From assembly GCA_036802685.1 (NCBI GenBank), contig DAIRVS010000001.1, positions 1 to 64,000 on the forward strand: a stretch of 64,000 bases of DNA, in the 5' to 3' direction. Under the pieces are notes generated by a model that was not told the origin of the DNA, did not search any database, and saw only the letters and a list, made by a program, of their open reading frames with translations. Both the position numbers and the translations under genes were made by a program. Numbering within the stretch: the stretch's first letter is position 1; the number at the start of each line of letters is the position of its first letter. This DNA is from HGW-17 sp938004375 (lineage in GTDB: Bacteria > Myxococcota_A > Polyangia > HGW-17). Positions 40,504 to 48,903 of the stretch are shown one piece after another.

Positions 40504-42132
40504 ATGAACAACGCCGCCTTCTCCTTCCAGCCCCCCGTCAACGAGCCCGTGAGGAGCTACGCGCCGGGCACCCCCGAGCGCGAACGCCTCACGGCCGAGC
40601 TCACCCGCCAGGCCTCGGAGGTGGTCGAGATCCCGGCCATCATCGACGGCGGCGACGTGTACTCCGGTGACGTGGTGGAGGTGGTCATGCCCACCGAACA
40701 CGGCCACGTCCTCGCCCGCTGCCACCTCGCCGGCGAGGCCGAGCTCGAAGCCGCCTGCGACGCCGCCGTTCGCGCCCAGGCGCAGTGGTCTGCCCTCTCG
40801 TGGATCGAGCGGGCCTCGATCCAACTCAAGGCCGCCGAGCTCCTCGCCGGCCGGCACCGCGACCGGATCAACGCCGCCACCATGCTCGGCCAGGGCAAGA
40901 ACGCCCACCAGAGCGAGATCGACGCCGCGGCCGAGACCATCGACTTCCTGCGCTACAACGCCATGTTCGCGTCGCAGATCTACGCCCAGCAGCCGCGCTC
41001 GGCCCTGGACCAGCTCAACCGCCTGGAGTACCGCCCCCTCGAGGGCTTCGTGCTGGCGATCTCGCCGTTCAACTTCACCTCCATCGCCAGCAACCTGACC
41101 AACTCCCCGGTCCTCATGGGGAACACCGTCGTGTGGAAGCCGGCCACCACCGCCGTGCTGAGCAACTATCACCTCATGCGCGTCCTGCAGGAGGCGGGGA
41201 TGCCCCCGGGGGTGGTCAACTTCGTGCCCTCGGCCGGCGCCCGCCTGGGCCGCGTCGCCCTGGCCCGCCCGGAGCTCGCCGGCATTCATTTCACCGGCTC
41301 CAACGGCACGTTCAACACGCTGTGGCGGCAGGTGGCCGCCAACCTCGACCGCTACCGCTCCTATCCGCGCCTGGTGGGCGAGACCGGCGGCAAGGACTTC
41401 GTGTTCGTCCACGCCTCGGCCGACCCCGTCGAGGTCGCCACCGCCCTGGTGCGCGGCGCCTTCGAGTACCAGGGGCAGAAGTGCTCTGCCGCCTCCCGGG
41501 CCTACGTGCCGCGCAGCCTGTGGCCGGACGTGCGCGAGTCCCTGGTCGCCCAGCTCTCCCGGGTCTCCGTGGGGGACGTGCGCGACCTCTCCCACTTCAT
41601 GAACGCGGTGATCGACGCGACCTCGTACAGGAACCTCACGGCCGTGATCGCCAAAGCCAGGGCCGACGCCGGCAACCGCCTGATCTTCGGCGGCGGCGCC
41701 AGCGACGCGGTGGGCTGGTTCGTGGAGCCCACCGTCCTCGAGGTCTCGGACCCGCGCTCGTTCCTGATGCAGGAGGAGTTCTTCGGGCCGATCCTGTCCG
41801 TGTTCGTCTACGAGGACGCCGCTTACGAGGAGACCCTCCAGATCTGCGACCGGACCAGCCCGTACGGGCTCACCGGCGCCGTGTTCTCCCGGGATCGCTA
41901 CGCCTTCGTGCGGGCCTGCCAGATCCTGCGCTACGCCGCGGGCAACTTCTACCTCAACGACAAGCCCACCGGCGCGATGGTGGGCCTGCAGCCCTTCGGC
42001 GGCGCGCGGGGCTCGGGCACCAACGACAAGGCCGGCGGGCCCTTCAACCTGATGCGCTGGATCTCCCCGCGCACGATCAAGGAGACCTTCGTCCCGGCCA
42101 CCTCCTTCGAGTATCCTTTCATGGGCCGCTAA
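40504..42132 (+). CDS. pruA: 1-pyrroline-5-carboxylate dehydrogenase
   Basis: Oxidises P5C (glutamate semialdehyde) to glutamate with NAD+, the second step of proline degradation. The 542-residue length fits the stand-alone PruA type. Aldehyde dehydrogenase landmarks: the NAD-binding EGFVLAISPFNFTSIASNL, VWKPA, the FTGSNGTFN loop, ETGGKDFVFVH, the catalytic Cys in EYQGQKCSAASRAYVP, and EEFFGPILSVFVY toward the end. ATG 40504 has AGGAG seven bases upstream. No proline dehydrogenase (putA/prodh) is next to it. A divergent LysR regulator and its operator precede it. Confidence 0.95.
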   Translation: MNNAAFSFQPPVNEPVRSYAPGTPERERLTAELTRQASEVVEIPAIIDGGDVYSGDVVEVVMPTEHGHVLARCHLAGEAELEAACDAAVRAQAQWSALSWIERASIQLKAAELLAGRHRDRINAATMLGQGKNAHQSEIDAAAETIDFLRYNAMFASQIYAQQPRSALDQLNRLEYRPLEGFVLAISPFNFTSIASNLTNSPVLMGNTVVWKPATTAVLSNYHLMRVLQEAGMPPGVVNFVPSAGARLGRVALARPELAGIHFTGSNGTFNTLWRQVAANLDRYRSYPRLVGETGGKDFVFVHASADPVEVATALVRGAFEYQGQKCSAASRAYVPRSLWPDVRESLVAQLSRVSVGDVRDLSHFMNAVIDATSYRNLTAVIAKARADAGNRLIFGGGASDAVGWFVEPTVLEVSDPRSFLMQEEFFGPILSVFVYEDAAYEETLQICDRTSPYGLTGAVFSRDRYAFVRACQILRYAAGNFYLNDKPTGAMVGLQPFGGARGSGTNDKAGGPFNLMRWISPRTIKETFVPATSFEYPFMGR

Positions 42133-42193
42133 AAAACCATTGCACGGACTCGGGTTCGGTGCTTTCCTGTTCCTGTCGGAAGGAGACACCATC

Positions 42194-43039
42194 ATGCCGG
42201 GACCCATCGCCCTCTGCCTCGAGAACTGCTACCCCGCCCACGAGAGCCTGCGCTACCTGCGCTGCGTCGCCCTCTCCGGCGCCGAGCCGGCCCTGTCGAT
42301 CCTGCCCGGCGGCGAGATCGAATGGCACCAGGAGACCCCCGGACACGGCCAGTTGTGGGTCAGCGCCGACGAGCGGCTGATCTTTCATCGCCCCTCCGGC
42401 AGCGTCGGCTGGGCCCAGGTGCACCGCGGCGGCCGCCGGGTGGAGGTCCCCGAGGGAAAGCCGGTGGTGCTCCTCGACGGCGACTACCTCGTGGTTCCCG
42501 GCTTCTGCTACCGAATCCACGTCCACGGCCCGGCCGGCCAGATCCACGAGCCCACCTATTTGGATGGGCAGGATCCCGCGCGCCAGGAGCCCGCCCGGCA
42601 CACCCGCCACCGGCTGGCCGCCGCCGGTCTGGTGGCCGTCGCCACGCTCTTCGGCGCCCAGGGGGCGTGCACCACGGAAAAACCGGTGAACGAGAAGCCC
42701 GAGCCCCGGGAGGCCGGCGACCCCGGCCCCGACCAGCCCATGCCACCGGTGGACGAGCCGGACATGAAGCAACCGGTCCAGCCCGACATCGACGTGCGCG
42801 ATCATCCGCCCGCGCCGCTGCCCCCGGACGGCTACCGGAACATCCGCCCCGCGAACGAGTCCCTGGGCACGGTGGCGCCGCCGGCCGCGCCGCCGCCCAT
42901 CGAGGTGCGCGTCGCGCCGCCCAAGCCGGCCCCGCCCATGAACCCGCCGCCCATGAAGGGCGACATGAAGGGCGACATGAAGGGCGACATGGACGAGGAC
43001 GGGGAGGAAGACGGGGATCCGGTCCCGCCCATGAAATGA
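42194..43039 (+). CDS. FHA-like membrane protein with MKGD repeats
   Basis: A 281-residue protein starting at ATG 42194 (AGGAG eight bases upstream). The N-terminal 110 residues look like an FHA-type or related beta-sandwich: PGGEIEWHQETPGHGQLWVSADERLIF, WAQVHRGG, then KPVVLLDGDYLVVPGFCYRI. That is the usual LxDGDxLxxxxxxyxI strand, but the FHA arginine/serine pair is not clear. A hydrophobic segment (about 140-158, ending in GAQGAC) follows. The rest is Pro/Glu-rich and ends with MKGD repeats. The topology places the beta domain inside. Possibly a phosphopeptide or partner-binding module; function unknown. Confidence 0.65.
   Translation: MPGPIALCLENCYPAHESLRYLRCVALSGAEPALSILPGGEIEWHQETPGHGQLWVSADERLIFHRPSGSVGWAQVHRGGRRVEVPEGKPVVLLDGDYLVVPGFCYRIHVHGPAGQIHEPTYLDGQDPARQEPARHTRHRLAAAGLVAVATLFGAQGACTTEKPVNEKPEPREAGDPGPDQPMPPVDEPDMKQPVQPDIDVRDHPPAPLPPDGYRNIRPANESLGTVAPPAAPPPIEVRVAPPKPAPPMNPPPMKGDMKGDMKGDMDEDGEEDGDPVPPMK
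42953..42988 (+). repeat. ATGAAGGGCGAC x3 coding repeat
   Basis: Three perfect 12-base units encode Met-Lys-Gly-Asp at the C-terminal tail of the FHA-like protein. Confidence 0.8.
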
Positions 43040-43148
43040 ACTGTCCTGGCGCTGGTCCCCACCCGCCCGGTTAAAACACAAGAAAGTCCTTGTTTTTCAG
43101 GGTATTTTCTGCCACATTACAGGCAGTTCGACCACCCGAGGAAGGAAC

Positions 43149-44111
43149 ATGAAACTCACCGTCTCGCTTCTGATCCCGTTGCTCCTGATCGCCGCCTCCC
43201 CCGCCCGCGCCCAGGAGATCGTCTGCCCCAAGCCCACCGCCAGCCTCGAGGACAACAAGAACGAGGCCCGCCGCTACTTCAACATGGGCAACACGTACTT
43301 CAACATGAAACAGTACGACAAGGCCGCCGCCTCGTTCCGCTGCGTCATCGGGCTCGTCCCCTACTCCGTCATGGCCCGCTACCGCCTCGCCATCTCCTAC
43401 GAGCAGCTCGGCAAGGTCGCCCTCGCGCTGGAGCAGTTCCAGTGGGTGGTCGCCGACGCCTCGGACGAGGCCAAGCCGCTCCACGCCGACGCCCAGAAGC
43501 GCATCGAGGCCGCCGAGAAGGCCGCCGCGGACGCCAAGGCCAGGGCCGACGCCGAAGCCAAGGCCAAGGCCGACGCCGTCGCCAAGGCCAAAGCCGACGC
43601 CAAGGCCAAAGCCGACGCCGACGCCAAGGCCAAAGCCGACGCCAAGGCCAAAGCCGACGCCGACGCCAAGGCCAAAGCCGACGCCAAGGCCAAAGCCGAC
43701 GCCGACGCCAAGGCCAAGGCCGACGCCGACGCCAAGTCCCGACGCGAGACCCCGGGGACCACCCCCTCCCCCGCCGGCGGCCTCACCTCCCGCTGGTGGT
43801 TCTGGACCGGCGTGGGCGCCACCGTCCTGTTCACCGGCGCCACGGTGGTGCTCGGCCTCACCACGCTGGACCTCCAGAAGCAGTGGGAGGCTGACTGGGA
43901 CCCCGAGGACCGCTCAAAGCTCGAGGACTTCCGGCTCTACACCGATCTCGCTTTGGGCGCCACGATCGTGTCGGCCGCCGCCCTGGGCGTGACCCTCTTC
44001 CTCACCCGCGGCGACCGCGCCCCGAAGGGCCCCGCGGACACCACCGGCTGGCACGTCTTCCCCTCCTGCGGCCCCGACGGTTGCCAGTTGACCCTTTCCC
44101 TGGGATTCTAA
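43149..44111 (+). CDS. TPR protein with Lys-Ala-Asp repeat and paired TM segments
   Basis: A 320-residue envelope protein. Its signal peptide (MKLTVSLLIPLLLIAASPARA) is followed by about two TPR-like helix pairs (residues 36-120: EARRYFNMGNTYFNMKQYDKAAASF and MARYRLAISYEQLGKVALALEQF). A 73-residue helical spacer made of Lys-Ala-Asp-Ala repeats (124-196) leads to two hydrophobic segments (about 213-235 and 258-280) around a short loop. The same plan (soluble domain, charged repeat spacer, two C-terminal TM segments) is used by the PEGA protein at 19739. It is likely a periplasmic or envelope adaptor. It stands directly before two modular lipoprotein genes. Confidence 0.78.
   Translation: MKLTVSLLIPLLLIAASPARAQEIVCPKPTASLEDNKNEARRYFNMGNTYFNMKQYDKAAASFRCVIGLVPYSVMARYRLAISYEQLGKVALALEQFQWVVADASDEAKPLHADAQKRIEAAEKAAADAKARADAEAKAKADAVAKAKADAKAKADADAKAKADAKAKADADAKAKADAKAKADADAKAKADADAKSRRETPGTTPSPAGGLTSRWWFWTGVGATVLFTGATVVLGLTTLDLQKQWEADWDPEDRSKLEDFRLYTDLALGATIVSAAALGVTLFLTRGDRAPKGPADTTGWHVFPSCGPDGCQLTLSLGF
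43518..43736 (+). repeat. Lys-Ala-Asp-Ala coding repeat
   Basis: About 73 codons of GCCAAGGCCAAAGCCGAC-type units encode a highly charged alpha-helical spacer in the TPR protein; the nearly identical 18- to 24-base units are prone to slippage. Confidence 0.8.
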
Positions 44112-44126
44112 GGGCGGAGGTCCCCC

Positions 44127-46130
44127 ATGCGCACCCTTTCTAATTTATTCATTGTCTCCATTTTCAGCGTCCTCTCCGCCTGCACGCTCCTGGTCGAGGT
44201 CAAGGACAAACCGACCAACAACGGAAATGGCACCTGCGGTGACGGCGTGAAGAACGGCACCGAGGCGTGCGACGAGGAAGACCTCGGTGATCAGACCTGT
44301 GGGTCCCTGGGCTTCGACCCCACCGATGGCGGCGTCCTCACCTGCAACGCCAATTGCACCTTCGACACCTCCGGCTGCGGCGGAAGCGTCTGCGGCAACG
44401 GGATCCTCGAGGAGGGCGAGGCGTGCGACGACGAACAACTCGGCGGCGCCACCTGTGTGACCCTCGGGTACACGGGAGGCCTCCTGGCGTGCAACGGAGA
44501 GTGCCAGTTCGACGTCTCCGAATGTGCCGGCGGCTTCTGCGGCAACGGCTACATCGACGCCGGCGAAGCCTGCGACGGCGAAAACCTCAACGGCTTCACC
44601 TGCGAAAGCCTGGGCCTGGGATTCGTCGAGGGCGACCTGCGCTGCGCCGATGACTGCACCTTCAACACCTCGCAGTGTGAAGGGGCCGAGACCGAGACCA
44701 TCTGCGACGACGGCGCCGACAACGACAACGACGGCAAGACCGACTGCGCAGACCCGGACTGCCTGAACGAAGATCATTGTGGAGCCGAAGAATTCGATTG
44801 CCACGACGACAACGACAACGACGGCGACGGCATGATCGACTGCGAAGATCCCGAATGCGCCAACGAGCCCATGTGCATGATCGATAACGAGATCTGCAAC
44901 AATGGCGTTGATGACGACGGCGACGGCAGCATCGATTGCTGGGACTCCGGCTGCATGGGCCATCCGGGCTGCTCGATGGGGACCTGCGGTGATGGGACCG
45001 TCAACTACCCCAGCGGCGAGCAGTGCGACGGCGCCAACTTCGACGGCGAGGATTGCATCTCCCTTGGATACATGGGCGGCACCCTGAATTGCTTCCAGTT
45101 CACCTGCCAGTTCGATGTCTCCGGCTGCATCGGCAACGGAGTCTGCGGCAACGGGATCATCGAAACGCCCGAGGAGAGCTGCGAAGGCGCCAACCTCAAC
45201 GGGAAAGACTGTTTCACCATGGGCTTTGCCGGAGGCGGTACCCTGACCTGCGGAACGGACTGCCAATACATCGTCAGCGGGTGCACGCACAACCTCTCCT
45301 CCACGTTCATCGGAAACCTGGTGTACGTCCCCGGGGGGACCTTCCTGCGGGACACGGATCCTTCGAACCTGAGCACGGTCTCGTCGTTTTACATGAGCCA
45401 GTACGAGATCACGCGGACCCACTGGACCTCGGTGACGGGGTGGCCCGACCCCAGCGATGTGAGCCGCTCGAGCGGTCCGGGAGACCCGGTGCAGATGGTG
45501 AGCTGGTACGACGCGATCGCTTTTTGCAACAAACTGAGCCTGCAGGAGGGGTTGACGCCGGTGTACTCGATCTCCGGCGTGAACTTCCAGACCCTGACCT
45601 ACGCGCAGATCCCGACCGCGGACGACGTCAACTGGAACGCGGTGACGGCGGACTGGGGGGCGAACGGGTACCGGCTGCCCACGGAGATGGAGTGGCTGTG
45701 GGCGGCGATGGGCGGAGACACGGCGGACCCGGGCAACGTGAACACGGACGGTTTCATGAAACTGTTCGCGGGGCACTCCGGCACCAACACCATCGGGGAC
45801 TGTGCGGTGTTCGGCTTCTATTCCAGCGAGCCGGGCCGCACGATGACCGAGCGGACCAACCCGGTGGGTTCGAGGTGCGCCAACGAGCTGGGCATCTACG
45901 ACCTCTCCGGGAACGTGTGGGAGTGGATCTGGGACTGGAAGCAGGATTCTTTCCCGACCGGAGACCTGACGAATTACCGGGGCCCGGGCGTCCCTGGCCC
46001 GGGCGGCGGCCGCGTGGGGCGTGGCGGCAGCTGGGAGAATTCCTCTCCCTCCTGCGCCCTGAACGACCGTGGCGTGGGCATGCCGAACATCCGGTACTTC
46101 AACTTCGGGTTTCACGTGGTCCGTAAATGA
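44127..46130 (+). CDS. Cys-rich lipoprotein with SUMF1-type C-terminal domain
   Basis: A 667-residue predicted lipoprotein with lipobox LSAC and the N-terminal stem LLVEVKDKP shared with the gene at 46146. Residues 35-390 are Cys-rich repeats: four of the type CGNGxIxxGExCDxxxLxGxTCxxLG, then three DDDGDG-type loops, then more of the first type. The C-terminal 275 residues form a SUMF1/formylglycine-generating-enzyme-like domain, with VYVPGGTF, GYRLPTEMEWLWAAMG, NVWEWIWD and GRGGSWENSSPSC to the end. It has one Cys where true FGE needs two, so it is probably not a sulfatase-activating enzyme but a binding or structural version. An equivalent gene, broken by a frameshift, lies at 21180. Confidence 0.84.
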   Translation: MRTLSNLFIVSIFSVLSACTLLVEVKDKPTNNGNGTCGDGVKNGTEACDEEDLGDQTCGSLGFDPTDGGVLTCNANCTFDTSGCGGSVCGNGILEEGEACDDEQLGGATCVTLGYTGGLLACNGECQFDVSECAGGFCGNGYIDAGEACDGENLNGFTCESLGLGFVEGDLRCADDCTFNTSQCEGAETETICDDGADNDNDGKTDCADPDCLNEDHCGAEEFDCHDDNDNDGDGMIDCEDPECANEPMCMIDNEICNNGVDDDGDGSIDCWDSGCMGHPGCSMGTCGDGTVNYPSGEQCDGANFDGEDCISLGYMGGTLNCFQFTCQFDVSGCIGNGVCGNGIIETPEESCEGANLNGKDCFTMGFAGGGTLTCGTDCQYIVSGCTHNLSSTFIGNLVYVPGGTFLRDTDPSNLSTVSSFYMSQYEITRTHWTSVTGWPDPSDVSRSSGPGDPVQMVSWYDAIAFCNKLSLQEGLTPVYSISGVNFQTLTYAQIPTADDVNWNAVTADWGANGYRLPTEMEWLWAAMGGDTADPGNVNTDGFMKLFAGHSGTNTIGDCAVFGFYSSEPGRTMTERTNPVGSRCANELGIYDLSGNVWEWIWDWKQDSFPTGDLTNYRGPGVPGPGGGRVGRGGSWENSSPSCALNDRGVGMPNIRYFNFGFHVVRK

Positions 46131-46145
46131 TTTCGGAGGCTCTCC

Positions 46146-47942
46146 ATGCGTACCGTTAATAATTTGCTTATCATCTCCTGTCTCGGCGTCCTCTCCGCCT
46201 GCTCCCTCCTCGTCGAGGTCAAGGACCGACCGGCCAACAACGTCAACAACGTCAACAACGCGAACAACACCAACAACGCCGTCTGCGGCGACGGCGTGGT
46301 GACCGGCGGCGAGTCCTGCGACGAGGAAAACCTCAACGGCCTCACCTGTCTGGACCTGGATTTCGCGGGAGGTTGGCTGCAGTGCACCGCCGATTGCAGT
46401 TTCGACACTTCCGAATGCTCCGACGCACCCGTCTGCGGGGACGGGCTCCGGTCCGAGACCGAGCTCTGCGACGGCGAGGATCTCGGCGGCCAAACCTGCG
46501 AGAGCCTGGGCCGGGGCTTTATTGAGGGCCAATTGTATTGTAAAGAGGATTGCGCCGATTTCGACACCACCCAGTGCGTCGGCGGGGGAGAGATCTGCGA
46601 CAACCTGATGGACGACGACGGGGACGGTGATACCGACTGCGCCGACGCCGACTGCGCCTCGCTCCCGATCTGTACGGGAGGCTCCTGCGGAAACGGGCTG
46701 ATCGAAGGCGAGGAAGAGTGCGACGGGGACAACCTCAACAACCTGCTGTGCGAGGACTTCGGCTTCACGCCCGGCGGCGCGCTCGATTGTGACGGCCCGT
46801 CCTGCAAATTCATCTTTTCGGGATGTACCTACACCTCCGGCATGTCGCCGCCGAACGTGATCGTCGCCGGCGAATCCCACACCTGCGCCGGCTCGTCCGA
46901 AGGCGTCTACTGCTGGGGGTACAACGATCATGGACAACTCGGCACCAACACCTCTTTCATGTACCGCCCCACCCCGGGCCAAAAAATCGATTTCAATGGT
47001 ATAGAGCTTGGAACCTCTGCTCTGGCCGCCGGGGGTGCCCACACCTGCATGGTCTCCGATAACGCGGGTATGTACGGTCACCTCGTGTGTTGGGGCGCCA
47101 ACTCCCACGGCCAGCTCGGCACCGGCTCGGCCGGCAACGACTCGGCGCCCGTGAATGTCGGCGGGACGAACACCTACTCGGACGTGGTCGCGGGCCGGGA
47201 ACACACCTGCGCCCTGCGCACCGACGGCAAGGTGTTCTGCTGGGGCAGCAACCTGCGCGGCCAGCTCGGGTTGCCCGGCGCGGGGACCCTCGTCCCCAGC
47301 CCGACCGAAGTCACCAGCATTTACAATGTCACCTCGCTCTCGGCGGGCTACCACCACACCTGCGCGATCCAGGAGGAGACGGCCGGGCAGGGGGAACTGT
47401 TCTGCTGGGGCGACAACACCGAGGGCCAGATCGGAAACGCGGATTGGACGGACGTGATCGAACAACCCACGGCCATCACGGATCTGACCTTCGTTCAGAA
47501 GGTCGCCTGCGGGGAACGACACACCTGCGCCATCGCGGAGGGGAGCAGCGTGTGGTGCTGGGGCGCCAACACCGAAAGCCAGCTCGGCATGGGAGGATCC
47601 GGCTCCAACTTCCCCCAGCAGGTCGGGGATCTCCAGGCGTTCCAGATCTGGGCCGGCGCCAATCACACCTGCGTGATCACGGACGCCATCGGATCGGTGT
47701 CCTGCTGGGGCCGCAACGTCCACGGCCAGATCGGCGTCGACCACACCCAGCCGGTGGGCAGCCCCGTGCCATTGACGATCGGAGATTTCATGATGCTGGG
47801 GGGCGGGGGGGACCACACCTGCGGCATCATCAATGTTGGTGGCACCTTCAAGGCCTACTGCTGGGGCGCCAACTGGTTCGGCCAGTTGGGCCAAGGCAAC
47901 ACCGCCACCAACCCCTCCCCCTGGCCGGTGCTCGGGCAATGA
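46146..47942 (+). CDS. RCC1-repeat lipoprotein with Asn linker and Cys-rich stem
   Basis: A 598-residue predicted lipoprotein starting MRTVNNLLII, lipobox LSAC, stem LLVEVKDRP, then Asn-Asn-Val/Ala/Thr repeats (31-44). The start closely copies that of the upstream SUMF1 lipoprotein, so the two have exchanged only their C-terminal domains. Residues 48-230 are Cys-rich: CGDGVVTGGESCDEENLNG, DDDGDGDTDC and CGNGLIEGEEECDG. From about 238 to the end there are about seven RCC1 repeats (CWGYNDHGQLG, HTCAL, CWGANTESQLG and so on) that should form a beta-propeller. The two genes are 15 bases apart and likely in one operon. Confidence 0.86.
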   Translation: MRTVNNLLIISCLGVLSACSLLVEVKDRPANNVNNVNNANNTNNAVCGDGVVTGGESCDEENLNGLTCLDLDFAGGWLQCTADCSFDTSECSDAPVCGDGLRSETELCDGEDLGGQTCESLGRGFIEGQLYCKEDCADFDTTQCVGGGEICDNLMDDDGDGDTDCADADCASLPICTGGSCGNGLIEGEEECDGDNLNNLLCEDFGFTPGGALDCDGPSCKFIFSGCTYTSGMSPPNVIVAGESHTCAGSSEGVYCWGYNDHGQLGTNTSFMYRPTPGQKIDFNGIELGTSALAAGGAHTCMVSDNAGMYGHLVCWGANSHGQLGTGSAGNDSAPVNVGGTNTYSDVVAGREHTCALRTDGKVFCWGSNLRGQLGLPGAGTLVPSPTEVTSIYNVTSLSAGYHHTCAIQEETAGQGELFCWGDNTEGQIGNADWTDVIEQPTAITDLTFVQKVACGERHTCAIAEGSSVWCWGANTESQLGMGGSGSNFPQQVGDLQAFQIWAGANHTCVITDAIGSVSCWGRNVHGQIGVDHTQPVGSPVPLTIGDFMMLGGGGDHTCGIINVGGTFKAYCWGANWFGQLGQGNTATNPSPWPVLGQ

Positions 47943-47969
47943 CCGAACGGCACGCCTGAACCATCCCCA

Positions 47970-48863
47970 TCATCTCACCGACAGGCGCAGCACCTGGTAG
48001 AGCTCCCCGCGGGAGCGGCCGTCCTCGGCGTCGCGCTCGGTGGCGTGGATCCACGCCAGGCGGTGGGTCGCGCTGAAGTACACCTCCACCTCGGCCGAGA
48101 GCGCGCAGGAGGTCTCGGGCAGACCCTCGCAGGCCAGCGTCGTCTCGGCGAGGGTCCGTCGGTCGGCCACGCGTAGGATCCGGACGCGGGTTCGGTGGTC
48201 CACGTCCTTTGCCTCGTAGACCACCTCGTGGTCCTTCGCGTCCTCGCCGGCCTCGAACATCCGATCCAGGCGTGCCGCCCCCAGCGCGCGGGCCTGCGAC
48301 CCCACCTCGTCCAGGCGTTTCTGCAGCAACGGGCGCAGACGCCCCAACGCGGCCTCGACGCGCTCCGGGATCCGCTCGCACGAGTCCGGATCCTGGCTCC
48401 CGTAGGGTTCCTCCGGATCCACGGCCTGGTCCTGCAGGCACTCCGGGTCCTTCGCATCCCGGTGGGCCTGTCGCACCTCCTCCTCGGTGAGGATGTGGAA
48501 GCGGCTGATCTCCTTGCGATCGGGCAGCGCGCGCACCACGACGTGCAGCTCGGTGAACGGCTCCTCCTCCTCGGCGGCGTCCGTGAAACGGGCGTAGCAG
48601 AAGCGGCGCTCCAACTCCAGGATCCTGGCGCCGTCGGCCGAGATCGCGGGGAACCCCGAGAGGGACGGGGCGTCGACCCCGAGCGTGTCCATAGTGAGCT
48701 CGCCCAACTCGAGGACCGGCGCCGCCAGCGGGTCCACCGGACCCGCGGCAGGACCCGCGGCGGCTTTGGGCAGACCTGGTTTCGAGCTCCCGGACCCCGC
48801 GCACGCCGGGATCACCAGGGCCGCAAACAGAATGGTCACTCCAGTTTTCAGGTAGGTTTTCAT
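47970..48863 (-). CDS. lipoprotein of unknown function, acidic
   Basis: A 297-residue predicted lipoprotein beginning MKTYLKTGVTILF at ATG 48863 (GGGGAG upstream) with lipobox IPACA. The first 50 residues are Pro/Ala-rich spacer (GSGSSKPGLPKAAAGPAAGP); the rest is an alpha/beta domain rich in acidic residues, with ERRFCYARFTDAAEEEEPF and a helical stretch ERVEAALGRLRPLLQKRLDEVG. Four Cys (including ECLQDQ, SCERIPE, LACEG and SCALS) could form two disulfides. No family is recognised. The gene ends 27 bases before the convergent RCC1 gene and lies 40 bases downstream of the esterase/propeller gene. Confidence 0.68.
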   Translation of the reverse strand: MKTYLKTGVTILFAALVIPACAGSGSSKPGLPKAAAGPAAGPVDPLAAPVLELGELTMDTLGVDAPSLSGFPAISADGARILELERRFCYARFTDAAEEEEPFTELHVVVRALPDRKEISRFHILTEEEVRQAHRDAKDPECLQDQAVDPEEPYGSQDPDSCERIPERVEAALGRLRPLLQKRLDEVGSQARALGAARLDRMFEAGEDAKDHEVVYEAKDVDHRTRVRILRVADRRTLAETTLACEGLPETSCALSAEVEVYFSATHRLAWIHATERDAEDGRSRGELYQVLRLSVR

Positions 48864-48903
48864 GACAATTCTCCCCTCAGGTTCAGATTTCGACCGGGTC
48901 CCC

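Noticed and set aside
43518..43736. Regular short repeats resembling a CRISPR array
   Set aside because: The units are contiguous coding repeats without unique spacers and encode Lys-Ala-Asp in an open protein frame.
44127..46130. True formylglycine-generating (sulfatase-activating) enzyme
   Set aside because: The catalytic Cys pair of FGE is not present (only one Cys in the GRGGSW...C region), and no sulfatase gene is nearby.
44145..47939. 1264-codon open frame on the minus strand
   Set aside because: Antisense to two lipoprotein genes with obvious lipoboxes and repeats; Val/Ala/Gly-rich shadow only.
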